Shown here in pieces: positions 46,969-57,107 of a stretch of 64,000 bases of DNA (position 1 is its first letter; each line of letters starts with the position of its first letter). Under the pieces are notes generated by a model. That model saw only the letters and a program-made list of their open reading frames with translations. It had not been told where the DNA came from and did not search any database. Origin of the DNA: Cryptomeria japonica (Eukaryota > Streptophyta > Pinopsida > Cupressales > Cupressaceae). Position numbers and translations under genes: made by a program. The stretch lies in assembly GCF_030272615.1 (NCBI RefSeq), contig NC_081413.1, forward strand, positions 143,690,476 through 143,754,475, read 5' to 3'.

Positions 46969-47504
46969 TGAACCTCCTATAGTAGCCGATATGGCCTAGG
47001 AAGGACTTTACCTCGGTGACATCCGTAGGAGGCTCCATCTCCACGATCACCCATATTTTGTCTGGGTCCGTCTTCAGACCTGCTTTGCATACAATGTGCC
47101 CAAGCAATTTGCCTTGCGGCACCATAAATCGACATTTTTTTGGATTAAGGGCCAGCCTTGCCCTTCGGCATCTCTCCATGCACTCTCTGAGGGCTACCAA
47201 ATGCGTATCTTGTCTGCTATAGATGGACCAATCGTCGAGAAAGGCTTTAAAATTCCCTATCGACATCTTGTCAAATATGTGTAGTATAATTCGCTGGAAT
47301 GTTGCAGGTGCGTTGCGTAGGCCGAATGGCATCCGGTTGTATGCATAGACACCATCTTCGACCACAAAGGTGGTCTTCAGTTTATCTTCCTTGGCGATTG
47401 AGATCTGGTTATATCTGGAGAATCCATCCATAAACGAGTACATCTCATGGCCGGCCACCTCCTCCAATATGCTATCCGTAAACGGGATTGGGAAGGGGTC
47501 TTTA
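46969..47504 (-). pseudogene. Gypsy reverse transcriptase, second half
   Basis: It starts KDPFPIPFTDSILEEVAGHE at 47504, directly after the gag-only insertion, and ends GHIGYYRRF at the solo LTR. It contains MPFGLRNAPATFQR, the catalytic FLDDWSIYS (a variant of the usual YLDD) and GKLLGHIVCKAGL. It is the sequel of 51055-51240. Confidence 0.9.
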
Positions 47505-47823
47505 TGTTTACCTCACTGGGTAAACAGGAAGAATACAGAAATCGAACAGCAATGTACAATGCAATTATAAAAGAAGTACCAGAATAAGCTTTCCATTAAT
47601 GTCAAAGGATGTTCATATTATATCCGTTGTCAACAATACATGTGACACGACTAACATTACATTTCCCCCAACACCCGGAGGCGGTACAATATATGACAGC
47701 CGAAGGGGTGCGACACAACCGTCGCGACTCCAACTACCTACCCGTCGGCTAACTAACTGACCGCCGTAACTCATTATTACCGACAACAACATAAACATAA
47801 CATAATGATTATTCCCGACAACA
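47505..47823 (-). repeat. 3' LTR of the gag-only element
   Basis: It begins TGTTTACCTCACTGGG, ends CCCGACAACA and is followed by TCATCCCCCCC, the polypurine-tract complement. It shares segments with the LTR of the 21-kb Gypsy (CCGAAGGGGTGCGACACAAC). Confidence 0.93.
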
Positions 47824-48549
47824 TCATCCCCCCCAAGAAAAGAAGTCGACTCCGACGACTTAATACAAAATAGAGATGAACGGCAGGAACTACTGACGCT
47901 AGTCGGGCTCGGATCTTATACACTTGTTGCGTCCTCACCTGGAAACCCCTTTCTGCTACCATCCGATGCTCAAGTGTGGATTTCACCAATATGGCTGCCT
48001 TGGCCATCACAGTCCTCCTGTGCCTAACCCAAACTTGTCTACAAAACACGTTTTTCAGTCTCAGCTTCCACCAACTGCTACGCAATTGATACTGTCTCCC
48101 TAGCCAATTTGTCCTCGATAGCCACCCGTGCTACTCTCCCGGCATCCAACTCCAGGGTACGCTGAACTAAGTCTCATGCGACTAGTGCCTCCAACCTAGT
48201 GGTTAGCTCCTCCCGAGCCCCCTGTGCATCCACCACGGCAACCTCACATCCCGCCGAGACATCCTCCGAGTTCCTCAAAGCGTACCAGTCATGCCTGGAG
48301 GTGGCCACAATCCACTGGCACAAATGCTAGGAGACACCTCAAATCCTCCATCACACTCCCCAAAGGCTAAAAACTGAACTGAATAACTCCCTGGTGTCAT
48401 ACAATTGTGCGGACCTGCAATGCCTTCCCTCAAACTCTGTTTGTTCCCAACCTCCAAATCCGTCTCCCTCTACGGCTTATGGCTTCCCCGCCAATGCTTA
48501 GCTACAGACTTCTTTCTCACAAGACGGACAACCACAACACTTCCCGTGG

Positions 48550-48640
48550 TCTTCTATAGCTCAAAAATAAACTGGGGGTCTGGGGGCAACGCCCCCAGCG
48601 GGGTCGAGGGGCAGCGCCCCCGCCGCCAACACCAATTTAC
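48550..48640. other. GC-rich palindromic patch
   Basis: GGGGGCAACGCCCCC-type inverted repeats stand out from the AT-rich surroundings (two to three in a row at about 48570-48625). They lie in the non-coding part of the gag-only element. Confidence 0.6.
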
Positions 48641-48977
48641 AACCTTCAGAACCCCACGAAAATCCATGGCCCGCATCATTTCTGTGTTATTTTATGATGT
48701 CAAAACCCTTCTTCTACACTCCAATATTTTCAGTGTCCAGGCTCCAGATGTCATCGAATCATTTTTCAATCCGTCGTCGTTTTTTTTTTTTAGGCACTGT
48801 AATGTCCCCAATGGCACCCCGGCCATACAACCTCCCTGTACGGTCAACAACAGCACTGGCACCTCCGATCGTGCGGTCAACACCCTCCACCGTACGACTG
48901 TGTTTGTTTGTGCAGGGGCTGCGTTTGTCTTCGTGCTCCGCGACAGCAGTGGTTTCCACCGCACGGTGGTGGACGTG

Positions 48978-50369
48978 CTACCGTACGGTGGTTCCACCGC
49001 CGCATCTGTTGTCTCGGTATCCTCCAGATGATGCATTATTGTTTGCCTCCGATGTGGATGGCTGCTCCTGCGCAAAGAGCACTTGTTGGTTACGTGCCTT
49101 CAGATTGTATGGACATTCCTTCGTAGAATGCCCCATAATCTGGCAGATGTCGCAGAATGCCTTCTTGGGACAGGCACCTTTCGTGTGGCCGCTCTCCTTA
49201 CACTCCGTGCACCATAGTTCATCGTCCTTACTTGTAGTCCCCTTCATTGTCTTAAATTCTTTTAACATCCTTTCCATATCTTTTTGAAGGGCTGTGACTT
49301 TCTTCCTCGACTTCTCGTCACTACTACTTTCTTCTTCCGATGTGTCATCATCTTCAGATGATGATGAAGATCTATTCTTCTTCTTTTTGGCCGTCTTATT
49401 TTCACTTTCCAGGTCCATGGCCCGGTTGTATGCGTCGTCGTAGGATGTTGGAGGCACAATTTTCATCTTCCGTCGTAGCTTAGGGTTCAAACCCTCGACA
49501 AACCACCTCTTCTTCAAGCCATCGGCCGGTTGGCTTTCCATTTTCCCGACTAACTCTTTTAGTCGGCGCCCGTACGCCCGTACGGTCTCCTTCTTTCCTT
49601 GCTTTGTTCCGTAGATTTCGGAAACTATCTCGTTATCATCCCGGAGAAGCCGGAATTCCTTCTCGAATGCCTTCTTCAATTCATCCCACGTAGTTACACT
49701 GGTTTTATCCAAGTCTGCATACCAGTCAATAGCCACTCCTCTCAGTGTGGTGGGGAACTGCTTCATCCATTCATCCTGGTCAGTCACCCCGTTGGCTGTC
49801 CAGATGGTTTCGCATGTACGGCAATGCCGTGCGGGATCATCTTTGCTATCCCCGTTGAATTTGGGTAACTTCTGTTTGGTCGCCATTGATGGAAATCGTC
49901 TACTTGGAGGTGGTTGTGGCTGTGTCTGCCCTCCGGTGCTGCTCCCTCCGATGCCGCTGATGCCTCCTGTGGTGGTGACCAAAGGTACGGTGTTCTGCCT
50001 TATACCTACCGTGCGGTTAACTTCCCCTTCGTCGTCACCCGTGCCAGGCTCCCTTCGGTGATCCTCCCTTTGTGGCGCTTCGTCGTCACCCGTGCCCGGC
50101 TCCCTTCGGTGATCCTCCCTTTGTGGCGTGAGAGATAAGTTTTTGAACCGATCTCGAGTCTCTTCAACTAGTTCTCTCCGTAACCTAGTTTCCTCCAGAA
50201 ACTCTTCAAGGCTTCTCGCTCTACCGTAGTCTGGCAACGCGTAGAAATTCCCCTCGGCTTCTGCACCTTCCGTGACACCTCCTTGGTTCCCTTCGGGCAA
50301 CCCTTCGGCAGGTCGTCCTTCGGCAAGTTGCCTCAGCCTCCGTCTACGTTCTACACGTTCCAGAATCAA
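48978..50369 (-). CDS. Gag polyprotein of the gag-only element
   Basis: A 463-residue open frame. Residues 1-150 are charged and low-complexity, including a duplicated 17-residue block (PQREDHRREPGTGDDE) from a 51-bp tandem repeat (50037-50138). Residues 165-320 form the retrotransposon capsid region (KLPKFNGDSKDDPARH, FPTTLRGVAIDWYADL, EKEFRLL, RAYGRRLKELV). A Ser/Glu-rich linker and two CX2CX4HX4C zinc knuckles follow (CTECKESGHTKGAC, CDICQIMGHSTKEC). It packages RNA and builds the particle. The upstream frame (50790-50557 and a stretch to 50370) holds a related N-terminal part with stops, so the true start may be further 5' or spliced. No pol follows. Confidence 0.85.
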   Translation of the reverse strand: MILERVERRRRLRQLAEGRPAEGLPEGNQGGVTEGAEAEGNFYALPDYGRARSLEEFLEETRLRRELVEETRDRFKNLSLTPQREDHRREPGTGDDEAPQREDHRREPGTGDDEGEVNRTVGIRQNTVPLVTTTGGISGIGGSSTGGQTQPQPPPSRRFPSMATKQKLPKFNGDSKDDPARHCRTCETIWTANGVTDQDEWMKQFPTTLRGVAIDWYADLDKTSVTTWDELKKAFEKEFRLLRDDNEIVSEIYGTKQGKKETVRAYGRRLKELVGKMESQPADGLKKRWFVEGLNPKLRRKMKIVPPTSYDDAYNRAMDLESENKTAKKKKNRSSSSSEDDDTSEEESSSDEKSRKKVTALQKDMERMLKEFKTMKGTTSKDDELWCTECKESGHTKGACPKKAFCDICQIMGHSTKECPYNLKARNQQVLFAQEQPSTSEANNNASSGGYRDNRCGGGTTVR

Positions 50370-50720
50370 AGCCTTCTACGCAGCCTCCCACTCGTCGGTT
50401 TCTAATTTCTTATTTCTGTCTTTATTCAGTAAATTGGGCATTAATTGTGGTACAATTTCATGTTTCTCAACACATAAATCAAAACACAACACGTCTTTAT
50501 TAATTCATTCTTTTGTATACAATCAACAGTGTGCTTTATTTCTCTCCTTTCACAATTTAAGGATTATTTGTCCTTCGTCGGTCTTCCCTACGTCCGTCAT
50601 CCTGGCGCTCATGAAATTCTCGTAAAATTTGCTGTCGTCGGTTCTCCGGGTTTACTTCACCAACGGGTAGGCCCATTGTGTCTGTGCGCCATCCGTGTCT
50701 TCCGTTCCTGAGTTCGTCTA

Positions 50721-50733
50721 GGCAACGGCGCCA
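50721..50733 (-). other. Primer-binding site of the gag-only element
   Basis: The plus strand reads GGCAACGGCGCCA, the complement of TGGCGCCGTTGCC. It lies two bases from the 5' LTR end and is identical to the site at 55709-55721. Confidence 0.9.
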
Positions 50734-50735
50734 AA

Positions 50736-51054
50736 TGTTTACCTCACTGGGTAAACAGGAAGAATACAGAAATCGAACAGCAATGTACAATGCAATTATA
50801 AAAGAAGTACCAGAATAAGCTTTCCATTAATGTCAAAGGATGTTCATATTATATCCGTTGTCAACAATACATGTGACACGACTAACATTACATGTCCCCC
50901 AACACCCGGAGGCGGTACAATATATGACAGCCGAAGGGGTGCGACACAACCGTCGCGACTCCAACTACCTACCCGTCGGCTAACTAACTGACCGCCGTAA
51001 CTCATTATTACCGACAACAACATAAACATAACATAATGATTATTCCCGACAACA
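50736..51054 (-). repeat. 5' LTR of the gag-only element
   Basis: 319 bp, identical to 47505-47823 except one base. It is followed on the plus strand by target copy CTTTA and then the RT codons of the host element (VTIK in reverse). Confidence 0.93.
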
Positions 51055-51517
51055 CTTTAATCGTAACTGCATTGAGACACCGAAAGTTCACACAAATCCT
51101 TATTTGGTTAGCCTCCTTTAATGAAATGACTATGGGCGACACCCATTCACTTGTCTGTACTTTGAAAATGATACCGGCCTCTAGCATTTTTTCTATCTCT
51201 TCGTTCACCCGCGTTGCATAGTTGCGGTTCATCCGGTACGGTCTTTTTCGTACAAGCTAGGCCCCGGGTACCAACGGGATGCGGTGCACGCACAGTTCGA
51301 GAGGTACCCCCTTCAGGTCTTTATACGTCCATGCGAAGACATCTTTAAACTCCAAAAATATTTTGAAAGCCGCTGCCTTCAGCATGGGATCCCAGTCATC
51401 CCCGAATAATATATTCCGTGGGTCCTCCTCCTTTCCCAAATTTGTTGCCTTCAGCTTGGACTCTTCAAATTGAATTGGCTTGTCTTTCTGGAACTGATGT
51501 GCGGGTGCCTCGTCCAC
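51055..51517 (-). pseudogene. Gypsy reverse transcriptase, first half
   Basis: It contains PMLKAAAFKIFLEFKDVFAW and YKDLKGVPLELCVHRIPLVPGA, then a TAG (51257-51259). It continues RKRPYRMNRNYATRVNEEIE, EKMLEAGIIF and RICVNFRCLNAVTIK, ending at the target copy CTTTA. The second half continues at 47504. Confidence 0.9.
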
Positions 51518-52590
51518 TCAGGCTTCCCCCTCCTTATATTCTCTATATTTCAGAGGGAAGACCTCCTTATCGGCGGGCTCCTCTATCTGCAACATGTTGC
51601 ATTGAAAAAGTTCGTAATCCTCCATTTGCCAATGGAAGAGCCCGTTGAGTGAGCACACCTCGTCTTCAGAACATTCCTCCAATTCGAGTACCCCTTCATT
51701 GTTTGGCTCCATCGCGTTCTTGCCTTTGCTTTCGTTGGAATCCCATTCCCATTTATTAGAGTCCTCTGAGTTCGAGTCGTAAGAGGTGAGCTCTTCGCCA
51801 ACATCTTGGGTCCGTAGATCAATGATATATTTCCGCCCTCCCTTCTCCATGAAGAGTGTATTTTTCTTCCAGTTATGGTTCACCCTCGCTGTGATCAACC
51901 ACACTCTCCCCAGGATGGCGTCATAGCCTTTCTTTTTCAAGGGAATAACTACAAAATCTAACAGGAGGGTTGCGTACCAATTGTCACTTGCTGGGCCATC
52001 AATATGCCGAGTGGCTTGATGCCATGTTGGTCGGCTCCCACCAGATTGAATGTGGGTGGCCACAGGGTGGGTTTCCCTAGCCTCTTCCATGTCTCTTCTG
52101 GTAGTACATTCACCCTAGCACCCCCGTCCACAATGGTGTCCTTCAGAATGGTCCCAAGGATGCCCATTTCTACCACAGCTGGGTGTCTACCATTGTTCAA
52201 GGCTAGTGACATCGGGTCAGTCAAAGGGATGACGGGAACCTCCACCTGTGGTGCACTTGAAGGTGCGTGTGCGGTGCTTTGCACATTGCTGAGGATGGCA
52301 GTCCTCAAATGTGGCATGGAGTCTAGAAGGTCTTTTACCTTTATCGGCACCTCCATCTGCAAGACTTGCCCAATGATATTCTTTTCCGCTTTCAGGAGGG
52401 TTGAGGGATTCATCATCTCCGTGTTCTTTCGTCCTTCTGCCGCCATCTCCCGTTCAATGTCGGCCTTTGCCTCCCGCAGTCTCTCCTTCTCTGTGCGGGG
52501 GTTGGGATATGTTGCCTTCTTCGCCTGAGCACGAGTGATCGCCAATACTTCTTTGTCTTCGCCCGTCTTCTCAATATTGAGCAGATTCAC
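51518..52590 (-). pseudogene. Gypsy protease region
   Basis: Two overlapping frames (52590-51958 and 52090-51518) show a frameshift near 51960-52090. The aspartic-protease block is TIVDGGARVNVLPEETW, with DGG where DTG or DSG is usual. YDAILGRVWL follows in the second frame. A C-terminal acidic linker leads to RT. Confidence 0.8.
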
Positions 52591-52650
52591 CCCCGGCTTA
52601 GGACATTTTGTGTCATCGTGATCACCGGGGCTGCACCATCTACACAGGCT

Positions 52651-53009
52651 CTAGGGGGTTTCAGTATTCAGGCACTCCAGAGCGAAGTGCCCCCATAGGT
52701 TGCAGGTCCAACATTGAATTATTGGCCGCCCCTTAGCGTCATACTGCATTATGCTCCGATTGTTGTTGTTGTTGTTGTTGCCTCTCCCTCGTCTTCGGTT
52801 ACCTCTATAACCACCGGATGATGCAGTGGCGTCGGCTTGCGGCTGGGCGGAGCCCGCTGCTGCGGACAGTGAGGGTTGCTCTTGCGTGAAGAATACTTGG
52901 TTCCCTTTTGTTTTCATGTTGTAGGGACACTCTTTGACGGCGTGTCCCAACATTTGGCAAATTTCGTAGAATGCCTTCTTCGGGCAGGTGCCTTTTGTGT
53001 GACCACCTT
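52651..53009 (-). pseudogene. Gypsy gag, zinc-knuckle end
   Basis: From 53009 the frame reads KGGHTKGTCPKKAFYEICQM, then GHAVKECPYN, a Gly/Asn-rich stretch from a TTG repeat (52763-52785), and a third knuckle CWTCNLWGHFALEC. The first knuckle is split by the solo LTR at 53010-54953. Confidence 0.85.
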
Positions 53010-54953
53010 TGTAATATCCCCCTAAATTTTTTTTTTTGTTTTTAGGCCAATAACAATGCATCCACAACAAGTAACCCGTTAAGGTTAGAGAAATAAACCC
53101 AAACAACTGAAAGGGAACCCTTCCACCTTTTGTTCACCGAGATCCCAAACTGGGAGGGTGAGAGCATACGATGTTCCGGGGATCGTCAGCAACAATAATC
53201 AAATTGAAAATTACAATGCATGGGCGGCAAGCCAGCCCCTTCTGCTTATCCAGTAGGATAGAAACCAAACTCTTGGCAGTAAACCGACCAAGGAGAAACC
53301 ACAAGGAATTGAAGTACGATCACTCTACCGCGTATTTCAGCGGGATGACATTACATTAAACAATCACTCTACCGCATATTCCAGCGGGAGGACATTACAT
53401 TAAACAATCACTCCACCGCATATTTCAGCGGGAGGACCATAGCATTACTTATCACTCGACCACTTATTTAGCGGGAGGACTGAAAATTACAAATTTGTTG
53501 CATATCAGGCGGCAAGTCAGCCTCTTCCACTTATTCAGCGGGATGAGAATTACAAAGATAGAACTGGTTAGTAGTACTACTACCTAACCTTACAATAATA
53601 GAAATGATAGAAGGAGAGTAATGCAGATTTCTACAATAAAGATATAAATTTCTGTTACAACCAATCTGCAGGCTAGAGACACAGACCAGCAGCCTAGAGA
53701 AATGCCAAAATATTCATAACTCCCTCATTTTACATCCAAATTAGCTCAAACCAGTCCCAAACCCACCGTACATCATATGCAATGGCAACCAATCAAAACA
53801 ACACCCCAAACAGACCCTTATTTAATTTGCACGCATGCCAATGCAAGGCAAAAAACCCACGCCTAGCCTAGGAATTTCGATTTGGCATAATAAATTCAAA
53901 ACTTAAACAAACATGCTATAAACTTACAAAGTTTATCGCCAGTGCTGGGAAGGAAGATAGGAATGATACCCATAACTGTCAGTCGCTCTAGCAGAGAGGT
54001 GTGAGCAAAAATGTGCTTCAGCCACAGGCGAAACCAGCAAGTTTCCAGGATCACTTCAACACCAAAATGTTTATGGCAAAAATCTGAGAATGTAGAAGAA
54101 TACAATGCACAGCTAAGTACTGTATTTCAAGTACGAAACTGAGTAGCACTAGGGAGACGCACTCCGAAGCCTCAAGTTCTGTCGCCAATCCAGCAACATA
54201 ACATTACAAATTTTCAAGATAATGCAAATGGGAGCCCAAGCCTCATATTTATAACTTCACTCTTCAAATTCAAATGACATTCCTCCAAATTCCACGCCTT
54301 GCATTTGAATTTCATTCCACTACATGTGGACCCAAGTGTAGCGCCACATTCTCTCAAGTCAAAACTCACGCCCAGGAAGGGGGAGGACCCACGTTAAACG
54401 CTTAGGCAAATAATGGCGATGCAAAAGTGAAATAATATTCTTCTAAAATATTTCTCATCCCATAGTACACCTGAATTTCGCCAAACTTAGGTAAAATAGC
54501 CATTAATCCCAAATTTAATAAACCAGTAGCCAATAAATAGATTAATTAAATATTAACCTTAGGATAAGGAAATAATATTTAATTATGTCGCAAATGTCTC
54601 CCGTACTGATTATTATCACAACTAGGATGAAACTGAGCCCGAACGACCACAGAACTGCTGCAGAATCAGAACCCTGTCTACTGCCAAAAATAGAATTGTG
54701 CCACATAGCCACTTACTAAAAATAATAAGTCAAGAATTAATGCTCAGAAAAACATGATCATTGCGACTAGAGGCAAAACAAGGAGAAATCAGTAGGACAG
54801 TAACACTAGAATGGTCATTTCCTGACTTACTAAAAATAGTAAGTCCTCATTTCATCAAGGCTAGACCCTCATTCCTCATTCCACCTAGCCTACGGGTCTC
54901 AGGAATAGGCTAATGGACCACTGAAAGAGCATCAATGAGACGGGGACATTACA
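53010..54953 (-). repeat. Solo LTR inside gag (1944 bp)
   Basis: On the plus strand it starts TGTAATATCCCC and ends GGGGACATTACA. It interrupts the knuckle CTECKEE/GGHTKGTC. Flanks ACCTT and TTCTT match only partly, so the target duplication has decayed or the insertion site changed. Its palindrome ACTTACTA-AAAA-TAGTAAGT lies at 54825-54844 and a minus-strand TATAAATA near 54247. It is the closest relative of 14152-23003. Confidence 0.88.
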
Positions 54954-55721
54954 TTCTTCCTTACATTCCGTGCACCACACGTCTTCGTTTTTACTCGTGC
55001 TTCCTTTCATGTTCTTAAATTCCATCATACGGTGCATATCCTTTTGAAGAGCTTGCACCTTCTTACTTGATGATTCATCACTGCTGCTTTCTCCCGAGGA
55101 CTCCTCTTCTGCAGAGGACTTGTCCTTTTTCTTCCGCGATGTTTTGCCTTCACTTTCCAAATCCATCGCACGGTTGTATACAAGAACACGTTTAAAACAA
55201 GAACACCTTATTAATTCATTCTCTTGTATACAATGTATGTTAACATAATTCCTATGACTATAACAGTGTTCTTCTTCATTTCTCCATTCACAGTTCAGGG
55301 ATTGTTTGTCCTTCATCGGGTTTCATCACGCTCCTCTTCCTCTCGTCGACCCCTCTCCTCGTACTGCTGCAAGATCTGTTGATGGCGGTTTTCGCGATAG
55401 GTTTCCTCTCGGCGGTTTTGGAGAGCAAGAAACGCTTGAGCCAACAAATTGGGAAGGTTGGTCATCAACTGGTTCATTGATAGGGTAGACCACACAGCAC
55501 TTTCGGCCACGTCTTCTTGCATGGCTTCCCTTCGTACGTGGGTTTCAATTGCTGCGTGAAGGATGCACCAGAAGTCCACCGTTAGTGTTCTCTCTTCGTC
55601 GAACAATTCTTCCGGCTCTTCTCCCTCAGGGGTGCTTGTCCCTTCATCCAGGGGTTGGCCCATTATCATCGTGCCATACGGGTTACTCCCATTCCCAGGT
55701 TTGAAATCGGCAACGGCGCCA
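54954..55721 (-). pseudogene. Gypsy gag, 5' parts with internal deletion
   Basis: The frame from about 55669 (MIMGQPLDEGTSTPEGE) reaches a stop at 55313. After a non-coding stretch, YNRAMDLESEGKTSRKKKD to VWCTECKEE follows (55180-54954). Compared with the gag of the gag-only element, the whole capsid segment is missing, with the junction near 55185 where TTGTATACA occurs on both sides. This gag cannot form a capsid as it stands. Confidence 0.75.
55709..55721 (-). other. Primer-binding site of the 21-kb Gypsy
   Basis: The plus strand reads GGCAACGGCGCCA, two bases from the LTR start at 55724. TGGCGCCGTTGCC-type sites are common in plant Gypsy elements. Confidence 0.92.
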
Positions 55722-55723
55722 AA

Positions 55724-56017
55724 TGTTTGCCTCACAGGGTAAACAGAAAGAGTACAAAAGTAATGCAAAAATGAACAATGCAAGTACAAGATGAATACGA
55801 GAATAAGCTTCCATTAATGACTTAGAATGCACCCAATGTCGATAATATTATTTGTCATAAACATCATATCCTTCAATACCTGCAGGTAGTACAATATATA
55901 ATAGCCGAAGGGGTGCGACACAACCATCGCGACTCCAACTACCTACCTGTCAGCTAACTAACTACTAACAAATAACATTACTACCAAAACATAAGATATA
56001 CGTATTTCCCGACAACA
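55724..56017 (-). repeat. 5' LTR of the 21-kb Gypsy (294 bp)
   Basis: Begins TGTTTGCCTCACAGGG, ends CCCGACAACA, next to target copy CAAAC (56018-56022). Confidence 0.92.
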
Positions 56018-56022
56018 CAAAC

Positions 56023-57099
56023 CTCATCAAAAACCCTTCAAGAAATCTGCAAATCAACACTTGAAACTTATGTTACCAGGTATTGCTATTTAGCTCTTTG
56101 TCCCCATATGGATAAAGTTTAGGTCCTGATCTAGTATGGGTATGCTTGTGGATATGCCCAAGGTGCCTGAGTAGTATGTTGGGTGAACTCAAGATCAATC
56201 TGGGCAAACCCAAGGAGACCCACCACTGGGCCCAAAAACTTAAAAACAAAATTTTAAAAACAATTTTTTAAAACAAAAACTAACCTAATAGCATTTAAAA
56301 ATATTTTTATAAACAAAAAGTGCATGCACACCTAATTTTACGTTTAAGTGATAAAATAGTGAAAATTGCGTGCATCATGAAGGTTTGTATGGTTTCAAAG
56401 GCCTTAATGATTTTCTAAAACAAAATGTAGATAATGATTTTCCGAACAGAATGCATAACAAAATTATCTAAAATAGTATTGTTATAATGATTTTCCAAAC
56501 AGAATGCAAATAATTGTGTACCCCCAAGTGTTTGAAATAAGTCATCCAAATCATCAATACACAATCCAATGGACGTTGTAGTTCAAGATTTATTGGTCTA
56601 CTAGTAGATCCATATGACTATTTCTCTAGGCCAAGGAATAGAGGAAGGATCATTAAACGATTTCTATCTCTCAAGATCAAATACTTATGGAAAAATTGTA
56701 CACGTGTATATTGTCTTTACTTGAATTGAACCTTAAAATGACAGAAATGATAATGCAAACAGTGCTGCACTTGGTGTTCTTGAGGTTTTGGAATTAATCA
56801 GTGTAATATTTATTTCATGCAAATAGTTATATGAAATAAAGATGAAAAACCATGTAAGAAATTGAAGTACATTTACACATTTAAAATTATAAATGTAGAA
56901 AACCCTGTATGTGTAATGTTCCCTTTTTTGGAGGAGAATTGATTAATTAATTTAATTAGTTAAGTTATCCAAATAATTTTTTCTTTTTCATGGATAGCTT
57001 AATTAATTATATTAAGTTAATTATTTATAAAGTTATCAAATAAATTAAAATTAAAAGATGACTTTATATTTAATTAATTTAATAAAAGTGACTTAATTA
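56023..57099. other. Unassigned intron sequence
   Basis: Very AT-rich with no ORF. It contains the host flank of the 21-kb Gypsy and ends at the target copy of the next element. Nothing else is recognised. Confidence 0.5.
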
Positions 57100-57107
57100 A
57101 ATATTAT

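Larger units (their letters stand above)
47505..51054 (-). mobile_element. Gag-only (TR-GAG-like) non-autonomous element
   Basis: LTRs at 47505-47823 and 50736-51054 (319 bp each) differ at one base (T at about 47672, G in the other copy). The exact target duplication is CTTTA (47500-47504 and 51055-51059). In minus order it has a primer site (50721-50733), gag, a non-coding part, the extreme C-terminal end of an aORF (VRTQQVYKIRARL near 47930) and a polypurine tract (about 47828-47844). Protease, RT, RNase H and integrase are absent. LTRs, primer site and gag resemble those of the 21-kb host element, whose RT gene it splits, so a related element probably mobilised it. Confidence 0.93.
34897..56017 (-). 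mobile_element. 21-kb nested Ty3/Gypsy element, minus strand
   Basis: LTRs lie at 34897-35191 (3') and 55724-56017 (5'), with an exact target duplication CAAAC (34892-34896 and 56018-56022). In minus order: primer site (55709-55721), gag, protease, RT, RNase H, integrase, extra ORF, polypurine tract (about 35196-35212). About 12.2 kb is later insertions: 53010-54953, 47505-51054, 45489-46968, 38849-42792 and 35381-36691. The integrase lacks a visible chromodomain, which suggests a non-chromoviral lineage (inference). It lies in the same orientation as PHYLLO. Confidence 0.92.

Noticed and set aside
48405-49287. Plus-strand ORFs of about 200 codons in the gag-only element
   Set aside because: They overlap the real gag on the other strand or low-complexity spacer and have no protein-like pattern.
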